A stretch of 64,000 nucleotides of DNA from Candidatus Neomarinimicrobiota bacterium. Its GTDB lineage: Bacteria > Fidelibacterota > SORT01. A program made the translations under genes and the position numbers. The stretch lies in NCBI GenBank assembly GCA_022573815.1, contig JACZTG010000005.1, positions 1 through 64,000 on the forward strand, written 5' to 3'. The notes under the pieces were generated by a model. The model did not search any database. It was not told the DNA's origin and saw nothing but the letters and a program-made list of their open reading frames with translations. Below, piece by piece: positions 36,618 to 43,971 of this stretch (its first letter is position 1; each line of letters begins with the position of its first letter).

Positions 36618-37253
36618 TCATGCGATTCCACCCTGAGGATGAAAAAATGAAAGAGATTTCAAGGTTCTTATTACCATCTCAATCTGATCTTTGGACCAGC
36701 CAAATTCCCATTTGAGCTTTTTGGCCGGTAATTGATCATATGAAGACGGATATAAGTGTTTAGCTGAATTAAGTATGAAATCCCAAAGCGGGCTTCTATC
36801 ACCATGAATAAGTATATCTTCAACCAGATTTTTTGCTGCAAACACCGCGAACTCACCTAAGCACGGATCATCACATTCTACAAAAATGCTATATAAATAT
36901 TCGTTCGTCTTAGAAACACATGTCAAACCATTAGCATTATCAATATTACCCACCTGATTGATGACTCCTAAAATTATGTGTTCTATTATAAGAGGAATTT
37001 CGTTTATGTCTCTTTCTTTCATTTGATGTGAACTATCTTCAACAGAATAATGATTAAATGAACAGTTATGATCTTTACAATCGGGCAATAATTCGTAAGC
37101 AGAAAATAAAACATATGGAATATTTCGATTCCATTTACTCATATTCGGATCCAAATATAAGGAAATCCGAATTTTATTTTTTTTCTCACTGAATGAAGGG
37201 TTCAAATAAATTATTTCTTCGAACATCCCATAATCTATTCTTTTTATCATCAC
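36618..37253 (-). CDS. Stand-alone cyanophycin synthetase N-terminal-domain homologue
   Basis: This is a 211-aa protein. Residues about 12-150 align by eye with the N-domain of cyanophycin synthetase CphA: NIPYVLFSAYELLPDCKDHNCS matches the IPGF..LLPSL.EH.CS region, IPLIIEHIILGVINQVG matches GHIVEHVALELQELAG, and LYSIFVECDDPCLGEFAVFAAKNLVE matches YQVVIEY...G..A...A. The CphA HxxEH-type motif is here LxxEH, so a hydrolase activity is unlikely. There is no ATP-grasp or Mur-ligase domain. A C-terminal tail of about 55 residues is unique. It starts at GTG or the adjacent ATG. The gene is third in the sigma-54-driven chemotaxis operon. Confidence 0.68.
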   Translation of the reverse strand: MMIKRIDYGMFEEIIYLNPSFSEKKNKIRISLYLDPNMSKWNRNIPYVLFSAYELLPDCKDHNCSFNHYSVEDSSHQMKERDINEIPLIIEHIILGVINQVGNIDNANGLTCVSKTNEYLYSIFVECDDPCLGEFAVFAAKNLVEDILIHGDRSPLWDFILNSAKHLYPSSYDQLPAKKLKWEFGWSKDQIEMVIRTLKSLSFFHPQGGIA

Positions 37254-37319
37254 TCTGTTATTTTCCGGTTGCTTTGGTTACAAATTCTATATCAATACAC
37301 TTAGAGCTATCGTCCGCTC

Positions 37320-37487
37320 TCAGGAATTGACTATGTCAGATATTTCTTTCACAGCATCCATCATAGTTTCTGTTGTTTGAATAATATCTTCTAACGTTTC
37401 ACTCATTTTCCTCATAGTACCTTCTTCAGCTTGAAACGTGCGCTCAAAAATATTTTTAACTTCTGTATCCATTAAGTTTTGCTCCAT
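37320..37487 (-). CDS. Small 55-aa protein in chemotaxis operon
   Basis: This open frame is preceded by AGGAAGG at 8 bases before ATG 37487. It encodes a 55-aa acidic protein with no cysteines, likely mostly helical, starting MEQNLMDTEVKNIFERTFQA and ending DAVKEISDIVNS. Its heptad-like hydrophobic spacing (MRKMSETLEDIIQTTETMM) suggests a coiled coil. It starts 16 bases after the preceding 31-aa frame and runs in the same direction as the chemotaxis genes. I cannot assign a family. The strong ribosome-binding site and position in the operon make it likely to be translated. Confidence 0.6.
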   Translation of the reverse strand: MEQNLMDTEVKNIFERTFQAEEGTMRKMSETLEDIIQTTETMMDAVKEISDIVNS

Positions 37488-37503
37488 CTTTAAAACCTTC
37501 CTC

Positions 37504-37599
37504 TTATCTAATTGTTACCTGATAAACAAAGTATGAAAACATGAAAATCCACATCGAGAAGTAACTCACCATCTTAAATTTCAATATTTCTATTTTCAA
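37504..37599 (-). CDS. Small 31-aa predicted membrane peptide
   Basis: The first frame after the sigma-54-like promoter starts at TTG 37599 and encodes 31 residues (MKIEILKFKMVSYFSMWIFM and the rest to VTIR). Residues 11-28 are strongly hydrophobic and aromatic, so it would span or insert into the membrane. The AAGGAAGGTGG just upstream is a very strong ribosome-binding match, with GGAAGG at about 7 bases. The stop lies 16 bases before the ATG of the next small gene. The family is unknown and the size is at the limit of detection. Confidence 0.5.
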   Translation of the reverse strand: MKIEILKFKMVSYFSMWIFMFSYFVYQVTIR

Positions 37600-37641
37600 T
37601 TTTCCACCTTCCTTACTGTGGTACTGTTTTCTAGTTAATTC

Positions 37642-37657
37642 TGCAAATAATATGCCA
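37642..37657 (-). promoter_or_regulatory. Sigma-54 promoter of the chemotaxis/motor operon
   Basis: On the minus strand the 16-mer TGGCATATTATTTGCA matches the sigma-54 consensus TGGCAC-N5-TTGCA. GG and GC are exactly 10 bases apart (-24/-12). The predicted transcription start near 37631 lies about 32 bases before the first small ORF. Such promoters need an AAA+ activator bound upstream. Confidence 0.8.
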
Positions 37658-37663
37658 TATTGC

Positions 37664-37834
37664 ACTTTTCAGCCCCTAACCTTGCAAATAACCACATAAT
37701 AGTTATAATCACGTTCGTTTTGAGCATTTGTACCCAGTTTATTCCGTCTATATCTATATATCGGCAATGTTCGTCTAAATCTTAAATCGGCAGTTGACTG
37801 CCACATAATGTTGAAAGAGTCGATTTATTATAAA
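37664..37834. promoter_or_regulatory. Candidate upstream activator region for the sigma-54 promoter
   Basis: No gene is seen here. A palindrome GGCAGTTGACTGCC at 37789-37802 lies about 160 bases upstream of the predicted start. The word ATCGGCA occurs at 37760-37766 and 37786-37792, 26 bases apart. This is where an enhancer-binding protein would sit, but no specific activator can be named. Confidence 0.4.
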
Positions 37835-37836
37835 TT

Positions 37837-37868
37837 AAAAAGCCCGGATATTAAACCCGGGCTTTTTT
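37837..37868 (-). terminator. Terminator after the FlgM-like gene
   Basis: The stem AGCCCGG/CCGGGCT (7 bp, extended by flanking A-T pairs) has a 9-nt loop and a T-run on the minus strand. It lies 17 bases past the stop of the FlgM-like gene, and also has a T-run on the plus strand. Confidence 0.9.
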
Positions 37869-37885
37869 CTTAAAATATCAGTGAT

Positions 37886-38326
37886 TTACTTTAAAAAATC
37901 CAAAAGCTTTGTCGCTATTGTTTCTATTACATCTTTGCCGTCGTAAAAACCGCGATCGATTTTCCTACTAATATCGCTAATATGATTTGACTGCTCTTCT
38001 CCTCTTCCCAAATTTTCAGATTTGATGATTGATGACGCTATTTCATCAATGACTTCCGGGCGTTCATAATAACCCTCTTGAATCCTTGAGATTACTTCAT
38101 CAATGCTGGTAGCTTTATCAAGAATACCTATGGCAGCGATTCTCGCCGGCTGGCTGGCCTGATTCGCATGCACTTCTATTGCTTTAGAAGAAATATTAGC
38201 CGTATCAATAAACTTACTTACGGAAGATTTAACATCTCCGCTTTTACTTCCTTTTTGAGTATCCTCACCTCGCGCCCTTTTTATTTCTCTATCGAGTATC
38301 ACCCGAGTTACATTTTTTATTGTCAT
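37886..38326 (-). CDS. flgM: FlgM-like anti-sigma-28 factor candidate, with duplicated C-terminal motif
   Basis: This is a 146-aa protein with a disordered, basic N-terminus. It then reads DTANISSKAIEVHANQASQP-AR, like the SxxA..R region of FlgM. There are two similar segments, SRIQEGYYERPEVIDEIASSII (about residues 80-101) and SRKIDRGFYDGKDVIETIATKL (about 120-141), each resembling the single sigma-28-binding IxxGxYxVDxxxIAxxL motif of FlgM. FlgM is normally about 100 aa with one copy. It is the last gene of the flaG-fliD-fliS group, followed by a strong terminator. The flagellin gene nearby has a sigma-28 promoter. The assignment rests on motif and context only. Confidence 0.6.
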   Translation of the reverse strand: MTIKNVTRVILDREIKRARGEDTQKGSKSGDVKSSVSKFIDTANISSKAIEVHANQASQPARIAAIGILDKATSIDEVISRIQEGYYERPEVIDEIASSIIKSENLGRGEEQSNHISDISRKIDRGFYDGKDVIETIATKLLDFLK

Positions 38327-38358
38327 CTTATTATCCGTTTTATGGTGATGTTGGCGCT

Positions 38359-38796
38359 TTATCTGTTAATATCAATAAATCTGGCGTTTGGATTCCCCCC
38401 TTCCGTGTATTTTGCAAGTGTTTCCGTTTCATTTCGTATACTCAGCAATTCCATTTCCAGTTCATTTAGTTGTTTTTGTGATACAATTTTTGTTCTTTCT
38501 TCGAACTTAAGAACATTTTCTACTTTAATTATCGCTGCTTCTACGTAATTCTTTAGTTCCGGATTGGTTTTAATTGATAAAAATGGGTCAAAATCACCAT
38601 TCTGACTGTTTTTGATCCTCATATCCAATTTATTTAATTTTTCAATCAATTTCGCTTTATTTTTCATCACACCTAATAAAACATTCAATTTATCATCATA
38701 TAAGGCATCAATCTCAGATTTACAAAGAGTTTCGAACTCGGCATAAATTCCAACTTGCTCTTTAAGAACATCTTCTAACTCTTTTTTATTTACCAT
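38359..38796 (-). CDS. FliT/FlgN-like flagellar export chaperone
   Basis: This is a 145-aa, all-helical, acidic protein with no membrane segment. It begins MVNKKELEDVLKEQVGIYAEFETL and has heptad-rich helices to residue 130, like small flagellar chaperones of the FlgN/FliT type. It lies between fliS and the FlgM-like gene, 3 bases after the fliS stop, where FliT commonly occurs. The FliT assignment is by position and size. Sequence alone cannot separate FliT from FlgN, and a separate FlgN is encoded with flgK. Confidence 0.65.
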   Translation of the reverse strand: MVNKKELEDVLKEQVGIYAEFETLCKSEIDALYDDKLNVLLGVMKNKAKLIEKLNKLDMRIKNSQNGDFDPFLSIKTNPELKNYVEAAIIKVENVLKFEERTKIVSQKQLNELEMELLSIRNETETLAKYTEGGNPNARFIDINR

Positions 38797-38799
38797 TTT

Positions 38800-39255
38800 T
38801 TATCCCATCCGCGATACGAAGTTTCCGCTTTTAGATTGGTTTGAAACTATCGTATTGGCAGCGCTTTTTTGTTCTGCTGCCGCCTCTTGCCAAGCAGTGC
38901 GTAATTCCCATATCATCTCCCTAATAGCTTCAACACCTGAGGCGTCTGATTTTAAATTCGATTCAAATAGGTGCTTAAGCATAAAACTATATAAGGAAGC
39001 GAGTGACTTGGCTATTTCACCACCTTCTTCATAATTAATACTGTGCTGCAGTTCTTGCAGTATAGCTTGTACTCTTCCAAAGGCATCATCTCTAACTTTA
39101 TGATTTTCTTCAAGAATAGCCTGTTTCATCTGAACCAGGAAGTTCAAAGCGCCATCGTAAAGCATTGAAATTATTTCGCTTTGCGAAGCACTTTGAATCT
39201 TATTCTCAAGATAATGTCTATTTAGTGTTTTAACATAAGTATTATTATCAGTCAT
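38800..39255 (-). CDS. fliS: Flagellar secretion chaperone FliS
   Basis: This is a 151-aa chaperone that holds flagellin in an export-competent form. It shows the FliS pattern YLENKIQSASQSEIISMLYDGALNFLVQMKQAI, then the helix with LQELQHSINYEEGGEIAKSLASLYSFMLKHLFESN, and the conserved REMIWELRTAWQEA. It follows fliD with a 22-base gap and precedes the FliT-like gene. The C-terminal 15 residues are a variable tail. Confidence 0.93.
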   Translation of the reverse strand: MTDNNTYVKTLNRHYLENKIQSASQSEIISMLYDGALNFLVQMKQAILEENHKVRDDAFGRVQAILQELQHSINYEEGGEIAKSLASLYSFMLKHLFESNLKSDASGVEAIREMIWELRTAWQEAAAEQKSAANTIVSNQSKSGNFVSRMG

Positions 39256-39277
39256 TATTTAGCTATCTCCTTGAAAA

Positions 39278-41989
39278 TTAACCCAGTAAAGACTGCAGTC
39301 CTCTAAGCTGTGCGGTCAATGCGATACTTCTCGAGCTTAATTCCGCTAATGCGGCTTCCATTGCTACAAATTTATTGAGTAAAAACGTTTTTTTCCTGTC
39401 TAACCTTTCTCTTATTACAAATATCCTGTCATCAAGCGTGTCTATCCTGTCTTCGATAGCCTCCTGCCTCAAGGTCACAAATCCGTCTAACGAATCGGTA
39501 ATAAACCCCAGCTGCCTGTTTATTAATTCACCTACGCCCAACGTCAACTTGACCGTCCCCTGATCTCCGGTAGTAGTGCCTGTGTATAAAATGACGAGAC
39601 TATCGGTATTGGAATTGTCTGTGTCTCCGATGAGTACCTGGCCGTCTCCCGTGGCTGATTCACCGCCGATTGTCCCTGCCACATCCTTGCCTATTGTAAC
39701 ATTGGTATCTTCAATTCCAAGCGTTGCGCTGGTCGTCACGGTAAAATCAAAAACATCGCCGTAATTATCATGCGTTAAAACGAGGTTATTCGAGCCATCT
39801 TTGGAAGCGGCCATCTCTATTTTGTAACGCCCTTCAGTTCCTGACTCGTTTGTTGAATTGTTGGTAGCATCAACCGTTCCAAAATCCAATGAACCCGCGC
39901 TTTCTGCTATTGTAATTGAAAATGACGAATCTCTGCCCTTGATGTCCTTAAACACAATATATCCGTCATCAAGAGTGACGTTCATCTCTTTGTCAAAGGC
40001 GCCTTCTATAAACGAGAGAAAATCTTGTACCGTTCCTGTAGTGATATCATCTATTAAGAATGAATCCTCTATCGTAACGCCAGCGGCATTGGTACCGGTG
40101 ACAGCGATGGTGTCGTTGTTTGAAATTGCCGTCCCGAGATTAATTTCGCTCCATAAAGTAGTCGATGTTATTGCAGTAGAGCCATCCGTAGTAATTCTAA
40201 AGCTGCCGATATGCGTCTCAATGGTTTCAGAGGAAAGACTTGAGTTTATCGTGTTGATTATGGTATCAATATCATCACCGTTACTGAGGCTTACCGTTGC
40301 GACTCGACCGGTGCCAGAGTCCGTAATGGTGAACGTTTCATCCGCAGTAAGGGGATTCGCGGATAGGTCCACTGTGCCTGTTATTGTAGTTTGTGTCGCT
40401 GCCTGGGTGATGTTTACCGTGTACTCTCCCTCGGTTGTGTCCTCCGTATGATTGATAAACTCTACATCAGAGTCTGTGGCTGTTTCTTCGGCAATAAAAA
40501 CTCTCATTGTAGCCGCGAAATCTGCTCTCAGGGCTGCTCGGACATCGTCTTCATCAAGCTCCAGCTTCCCTTTCGCATTCACAGTTATACCGATTTTACT
40601 GAGTGAATTATAGTCATCCGGCAACCCTGTAATACTGTCCGTAGCAGCTGATCTCGCAACTGAACGAGCCGAAGTAATGCCGGAGTCACCCGACAGAATT
40701 CCGGGAATAACATTGCTGTCCTCATCTACCTGCTCTTCATCTAATTGGAGTTGCTGTTTAACGAATTGCACAACAACATTATAAGCCTTGACTAAGTCAG
40801 TCATCTTACTAATAACGGAATCAAGATTTCTCTCTACATTTACTTCAATATTAGTACCCGTTTCAGCCTGCAACAGGTTAAGCGTAGTCCCCTCGATTAC
40901 GTCATCAATTATATTATCGTCTCTGTTGATAGTAATACCGTCAATAACTATTGTCGAATCTGATTCCGCGTTCAGTTCGCTTGTGACGGCGCTTTCTAAT
41001 ATACCAAGAGCTTGAAGTACGTTACCCGAATCGGTAAAAGTCGGAGCTCCTGTAGAATCGACTATTTCAAGCCGGTAGATCGTTTTACCGTCATCATCCT
41101 CTGTTGTGGTTATAGTCGTACTGATATTCGCTATACTTGCGTTATCAATCGCTGTCTTTACATCGGTGATACTCATTGTGCTCAAATCTAAAACCACGTC
41201 ACTGCCATTAATTTGAATTGTGCCACTGGGCGCGCTACTCAGACCCGTTAATGCGTCCACAGTAGCGGTAGAGCTTGTAAAATAATCGGAAGCTGCATCG
41301 TCAGGAGAAACCGAATTTTTTATACTCATAGTGCCAGTGATGAAATCAAACCCTCCGGACTGTAAAATATTGGTAGAGCTTGCGTCAAGCAGATCAAATT
41401 TATCCGCTCCTGTTTCATCAGAGGTCAATATGAGACGATAATCGGAATCCACCGTTACTGTCAGGATTGTTGCCGTCACTTTAGTAGCGTCCGAACCGCT
41501 GTTTAAATTGTTTATTGCGTCTCTAATATCTAACAGCGTGTCGGTGGATGCTATACTCACCGCTACTCCGTTGATCAGAAACTCCCCGGTTAGACTAAGA
41601 GCAGTGGAATCAGAACTGAATGCTGCTGAAGATAATTTACGCGCCTCTGCCCGGGATTGTATTTCAATTGTATAGTTTCCGGGCTGCGCATCAGCGCTGG
41701 TGCTGACGCTTATCAGATCTTCTACATCCGTACTTGAAGAAGAGGTAGAATTAGTTTTGAAAGTTTTGAAGTCGGTATCTGCGTTCAAAGCATCGCCCGC
41801 AGATTTTAATGCAAGTAATTTAGTATTGAACTCTCGCCAAGCAGTAAGTTTTTGGCGTTGTTCATCAATTTGAAGTTGAAGAAGATCAGCCGATATTCCT
41901 TCGACTGCTATTATTTTTTCTATTGTATCTCTAAAATCTATACCGGAAAATAATCCGCTAACACTGCTTGTGCCACCCGCTTCCGCCAT
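39278..41989 (-). CDS. fliD: Flagellar hook-associated protein FliD (unusually long)
   Basis: This is the filament cap protein of 903 aa; most FliD proteins have about 450-700 aa. The N-terminal FliD_N part (FSGIDFRDTIEKIIAVEG.., QIDEQRQKLTAWREFNTKL) and the C-terminal FliD_C part (ELINRQLGFITDSLDGFVTLRQEAIEDRIDTLDDRIFVIRERLDRKKTFLLNKFVAMEAALAEL) are intact. The middle contains several IN-motif-like beta repeats: residues near 125-340 and 510-730 repeat GEYTVNITQAA-like and ILxLTxDxxGD-like patterns. The extra length is probably surface-exposed domains on the cap. It lies between flaG and fliS. Confidence 0.92.
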   Translation of the reverse strand: MAEAGGTSSVSGLFSGIDFRDTIEKIIAVEGISADLLQLQIDEQRQKLTAWREFNTKLLALKSAGDALNADTDFKTFKTNSTSSSSTDVEDLISVSTSADAQPGNYTIEIQSRAEARKLSSAAFSSDSTALSLTGEFLINGVAVSIASTDTLLDIRDAINNLNSGSDATKVTATILTVTVDSDYRLILTSDETGADKFDLLDASSTNILQSGGFDFITGTMSIKNSVSPDDAASDYFTSSTATVDALTGLSSAPSGTIQINGSDVVLDLSTMSITDVKTAIDNASIANISTTITTTEDDDGKTIYRLEIVDSTGAPTFTDSGNVLQALGILESAVTSELNAESDSTIVIDGITINRDDNIIDDVIEGTTLNLLQAETGTNIEVNVERNLDSVISKMTDLVKAYNVVVQFVKQQLQLDEEQVDEDSNVIPGILSGDSGITSARSVARSAATDSITGLPDDYNSLSKIGITVNAKGKLELDEDDVRAALRADFAATMRVFIAEETATDSDVEFINHTEDTTEGEYTVNITQAATQTTITGTVDLSANPLTADETFTITDSGTGRVATVSLSNGDDIDTIINTINSSLSSETIETHIGSFRITTDGSTAITSTTLWSEINLGTAISNNDTIAVTGTNAAGVTIEDSFLIDDITTGTVQDFLSFIEGAFDKEMNVTLDDGYIVFKDIKGRDSSFSITIAESAGSLDFGTVDATNNSTNESGTEGRYKIEMAASKDGSNNLVLTHDNYGDVFDFTVTTSATLGIEDTNVTIGKDVAGTIGGESATGDGQVLIGDTDNSNTDSLVILYTGTTTGDQGTVKLTLGVGELINRQLGFITDSLDGFVTLRQEAIEDRIDTLDDRIFVIRERLDRKKTFLLNKFVAMEAALAELSSRSIALTAQLRGLQSLLG

Positions 41990-42002
41990 TAATTTCTTCC
42001 TC

Positions 42003-42383
42003 TCAAGATATCCTATCCATCATCATACCGACGAAAATATGAATCTTCGCAGATAAATTCACCAATTCCACCGATGGTACCTCCATAATTACTTTATCGG
42101 TCTTTGAATCAATAACTTGAATGATTTGACGATTATTTACAGGATGCCTCCTGATAATTATCCGCTTATTAACGCTGAAGACCTCGTTGTTCATTTTTCT
42201 TATGAGCTCATCGATATCCTGTTTTTGCATCTCAGCGTTTCTCTTTGCAGCAGCCGCAACGTTCTCGCTTGATTTCTTTGATTTTGCCGCTACTACTTTT
42301 AGCACTCGTAAATCAACTTTTTCGATTTGCGGCTTTGGTGTCGATTTTGCAGCCTGGCTTGGTATATTGGTTGTTGATTCCAT
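42003..42383 (-). CDS. flaG: FlaG family protein
   Basis: This is a 126-aa protein. The N-terminal 65 residues are a low-complexity, charged and probably disordered region. The C-terminal FlaG core spans residues about 68-126: NEVFSVNKRIIIRRHPVNNRQIIQVIDSKTDKVIMEVPSVELVNLSAKI. FlaG genes commonly lie between flagellin and fliD and affect filament length. An AGGTGA ribosome-binding match is seen upstream. It starts 28 bases after the flagellin terminator, so transcription may come from readthrough or a separate promoter that I could not find. Confidence 0.87.
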   Translation of the reverse strand: MESTTNIPSQAAKSTPKPQIEKVDLRVLKVVAAKSKKSSENVAAAAKRNAEMQKQDIDELIRKMNNEVFSVNKRIIIRRHPVNNRQIIQVIDSKTDKVIMEVPSVELVNLSAKIHIFVGMMMDRIS

Positions 42384-42410
42384 CTCAATTCACCTGTATA
42401 TATAAAGCAG

Positions 42411-42442
42411 AAAAGGGACGAGCTGTTGAGCTCGTCCCTTTT
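42411..42442 (-). terminator. Flagellin terminator
   Basis: A perfect 14-bp stem (AAAAGGGACGAGCT with its complement) and a GTTG/CAAC loop, with A/T runs on both sides, lies 57 bases past the flagellin stop on the minus strand. Confidence 0.9.
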
Positions 42443-42498
42443 CCTATTATCATTATGCTCCGCGTAGCATTCACGGGATAATCCTATATGGGCTTCTA

Positions 42499-43620
42499 TT
42501 ATCCGAGAAGCTGTAGAATTCCTTGTGACGCTGCGTTGGCCTGCGAAAGCATAGCGGTCGCTGCCTGTTGGAGTATTTGTGATTTGGTGAACTGTATCAT
42601 TTCTTTCGCGAAGTCAACATCACGAATACCGGATTCCGCTGCCGATATGTTTTCCAGCGTTCCCGCGATATTCGCGCTTGCGAATGACAGTCTGTTTATA
42701 ATAGCACCTATATTGCCAAGAGAAGTGTTGACACTGTCAATTGCTGAATCAACGCTTGTTATACCTGACTGCGATCCTGAACGAGTTGAAAGGTTCAGAG
42801 AATCGAGTCCAAGTGTGGCAAGTGTCATATCACCGATAGTGAAACTGTATCTATCAGCGTTCGCGTCGTTGTCAGCGCCGACCTGGAACGTACCGCCGGT
42901 GCCAGTATCAATTGAGAAGCCGCCTGCTAATTCGTTGACAACATCAAAACCGGAATCAAGAGATAACTTGACGCCGAGAGCTGAAAAGTCCAAAGTCTGG
43001 ACTGTACCGGTCGCTACACCGGTGATTGTCTGTGTAATAACGCCGTTTGTCATGGTTACGTCAGATGATGTTCCGGAACCGGCTACACTCGTCACCGTAT
43101 ATACCAAGCCCGCATCTACCGCGCCGGATACGTCAATTGCTGTCACACCTTCGGATGCTGCAAACGAGGCGGCTCCATCGCAATATGTCGCTCCGAAAGT
43201 ACCCTTGATAAGGGAAGTATCCTGGTATTTGGTATCGTTTACGATACGTGTGACTTCTGAAGTCAACGCCGATGCTTCAGAGTTGATTTTGGTTCTCCCA
43301 CTCGATGAGACGTTGTCAGAAGCGCCTTGAGTAGCCAATTCTTTCAAACGCTCAAGGATACTTGAGATGTTGTTCATGGAACCTTGGGCTATATTCACAA
43401 TCGAAGAAGCCTCTGATACGTTCCTTGACGCTGCGCCCAATGATCTGTTGGTAGCGCGAAGCTTGTTAGCAATCGCAAGACCAGCAGCATCATCTGCCGC
43501 ACTGTTGATTCTGAAACCTGTTGAGAGTTTTTCTAATGATTTGCTCAACTGGCTGTCGGCTATGAAAAGACCTCTATATGCTTTTGCAGCCGCTGTGTTT
43601 GTTTGAATTCTTAAACCCAT
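42499..43620 (-). CDS. fliC: Flagellin
   Basis: This is the filament subunit, 373 aa. The conserved N-terminal D0/D1 domain (LRIQTNTAAAKAYRGLFIADSQLSKSLEKLSTGFRINSAADDAAGLAIANKLRATNRSLGAASRNV) and the C-terminal D1/D0 domain (SALTSEVTRIVNDTKY.. and DVDFAKEMIQFTKSQILQQAATAMLSQANAASQGILQLLG) are complete. The middle variable region is short and Ser/Thr-rich, a possible target for the glycosyltransferases downstream. A sigma-28 promoter lies upstream. The 155-base leader holds a CsrA-type hairpin and an AAGGAGG ribosome-binding site. Confidence 0.97.
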   Translation of the reverse strand: MGLRIQTNTAAAKAYRGLFIADSQLSKSLEKLSTGFRINSAADDAAGLAIANKLRATNRSLGAASRNVSEASSIVNIAQGSMNNISSILERLKELATQGASDNVSSSGRTKINSEASALTSEVTRIVNDTKYQDTSLIKGTFGATYCDGAASFAASEGVTAIDVSGAVDAGLVYTVTSVAGSGTSSDVTMTNGVITQTITGVATGTVQTLDFSALGVKLSLDSGFDVVNELAGGFSIDTGTGGTFQVGADNDANADRYSFTIGDMTLATLGLDSLNLSTRSGSQSGITSVDSAIDSVNTSLGNIGAIINRLSFASANIAGTLENISAAESGIRDVDFAKEMIQFTKSQILQQAATAMLSQANAASQGILQLLG

Positions 43621-43661
43621 GGTATTAATCCTCCTTGATTACTATATGGGATGTACTTTTG

Positions 43662-43687
43662 ACTTGCTTACATCCTTGCAAGCAAGT
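43662..43687 (-). promoter_or_regulatory. CsrA-type leader hairpin of flagellin mRNA
   Basis: On the minus strand an 8-bp perfect stem (ACTTGCTT/AAGCAAGT) closes a 10-nt loop GCAAGGATGT. The loop contains CAAGGATGT, which fits the CsrA consensus CANGGANGU. A second GGA-containing site overlaps the AAGGAGG ribosome-binding site at 43627-43636. This layout resembles the two CsrA sites in the B. subtilis hag leader. The window also encodes CsrA and FliW. Confidence 0.65.
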
Positions 43688-43781
43688 TTAGCCCGCCAAT
43701 CAATTCTAAATTGAACGATTGTACCTAACGGGCTTCTTTGTTTCTTTCCGTATCTTTGTAGATTACTCATTACATTAATAA

Positions 43782-43808
43782 TTATCGGTGCCCGTAAGAT
43801 TTACTTTA
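43782..43808 (-). promoter_or_regulatory. Sigma-28 (FliA) promoter of flagellin
   Basis: On the minus strand TAAA (43808-43805) and ACCGATAA (43789-43782) are separated by exactly 15 bases, matching TAAA-N15-GCCGATAA with one difference. It implies a leader of about 155 nt before the flagellin ATG at 43620. Confidence 0.82.
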
Positions 43809-43971
43809 GAAGTAACGATAAAAATTTACAGATCGGCTCTGAACGTTATCTGATAAGGCTTTAAGAGAAAACGAAACTGATTTTGCACAAATAAGAAAAA
43901 GTCTATTGTATTTCGTATATCTTTGTAAATATGAGAGTTAGATGCTTTTTACCAATCAGTCTGTATTATTG

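Noticed and set aside
39858-40451. A 197-codon open frame on the plus strand
   Set aside because: It lies antisense to the repetitive middle of fliD and has no ribosome-binding site or family features.
39278-41989. Direct repeats in fliD as a CRISPR array or tandem DNA repeat
   Set aside because: The similarity is at the protein pattern level, with no regular identical DNA repeats or spacers.
42488-43330. A 280-codon open frame on the plus strand
   Set aside because: It lies entirely opposite flagellin and its repetitive Ser/Pro/Val content mirrors flagellin codons.
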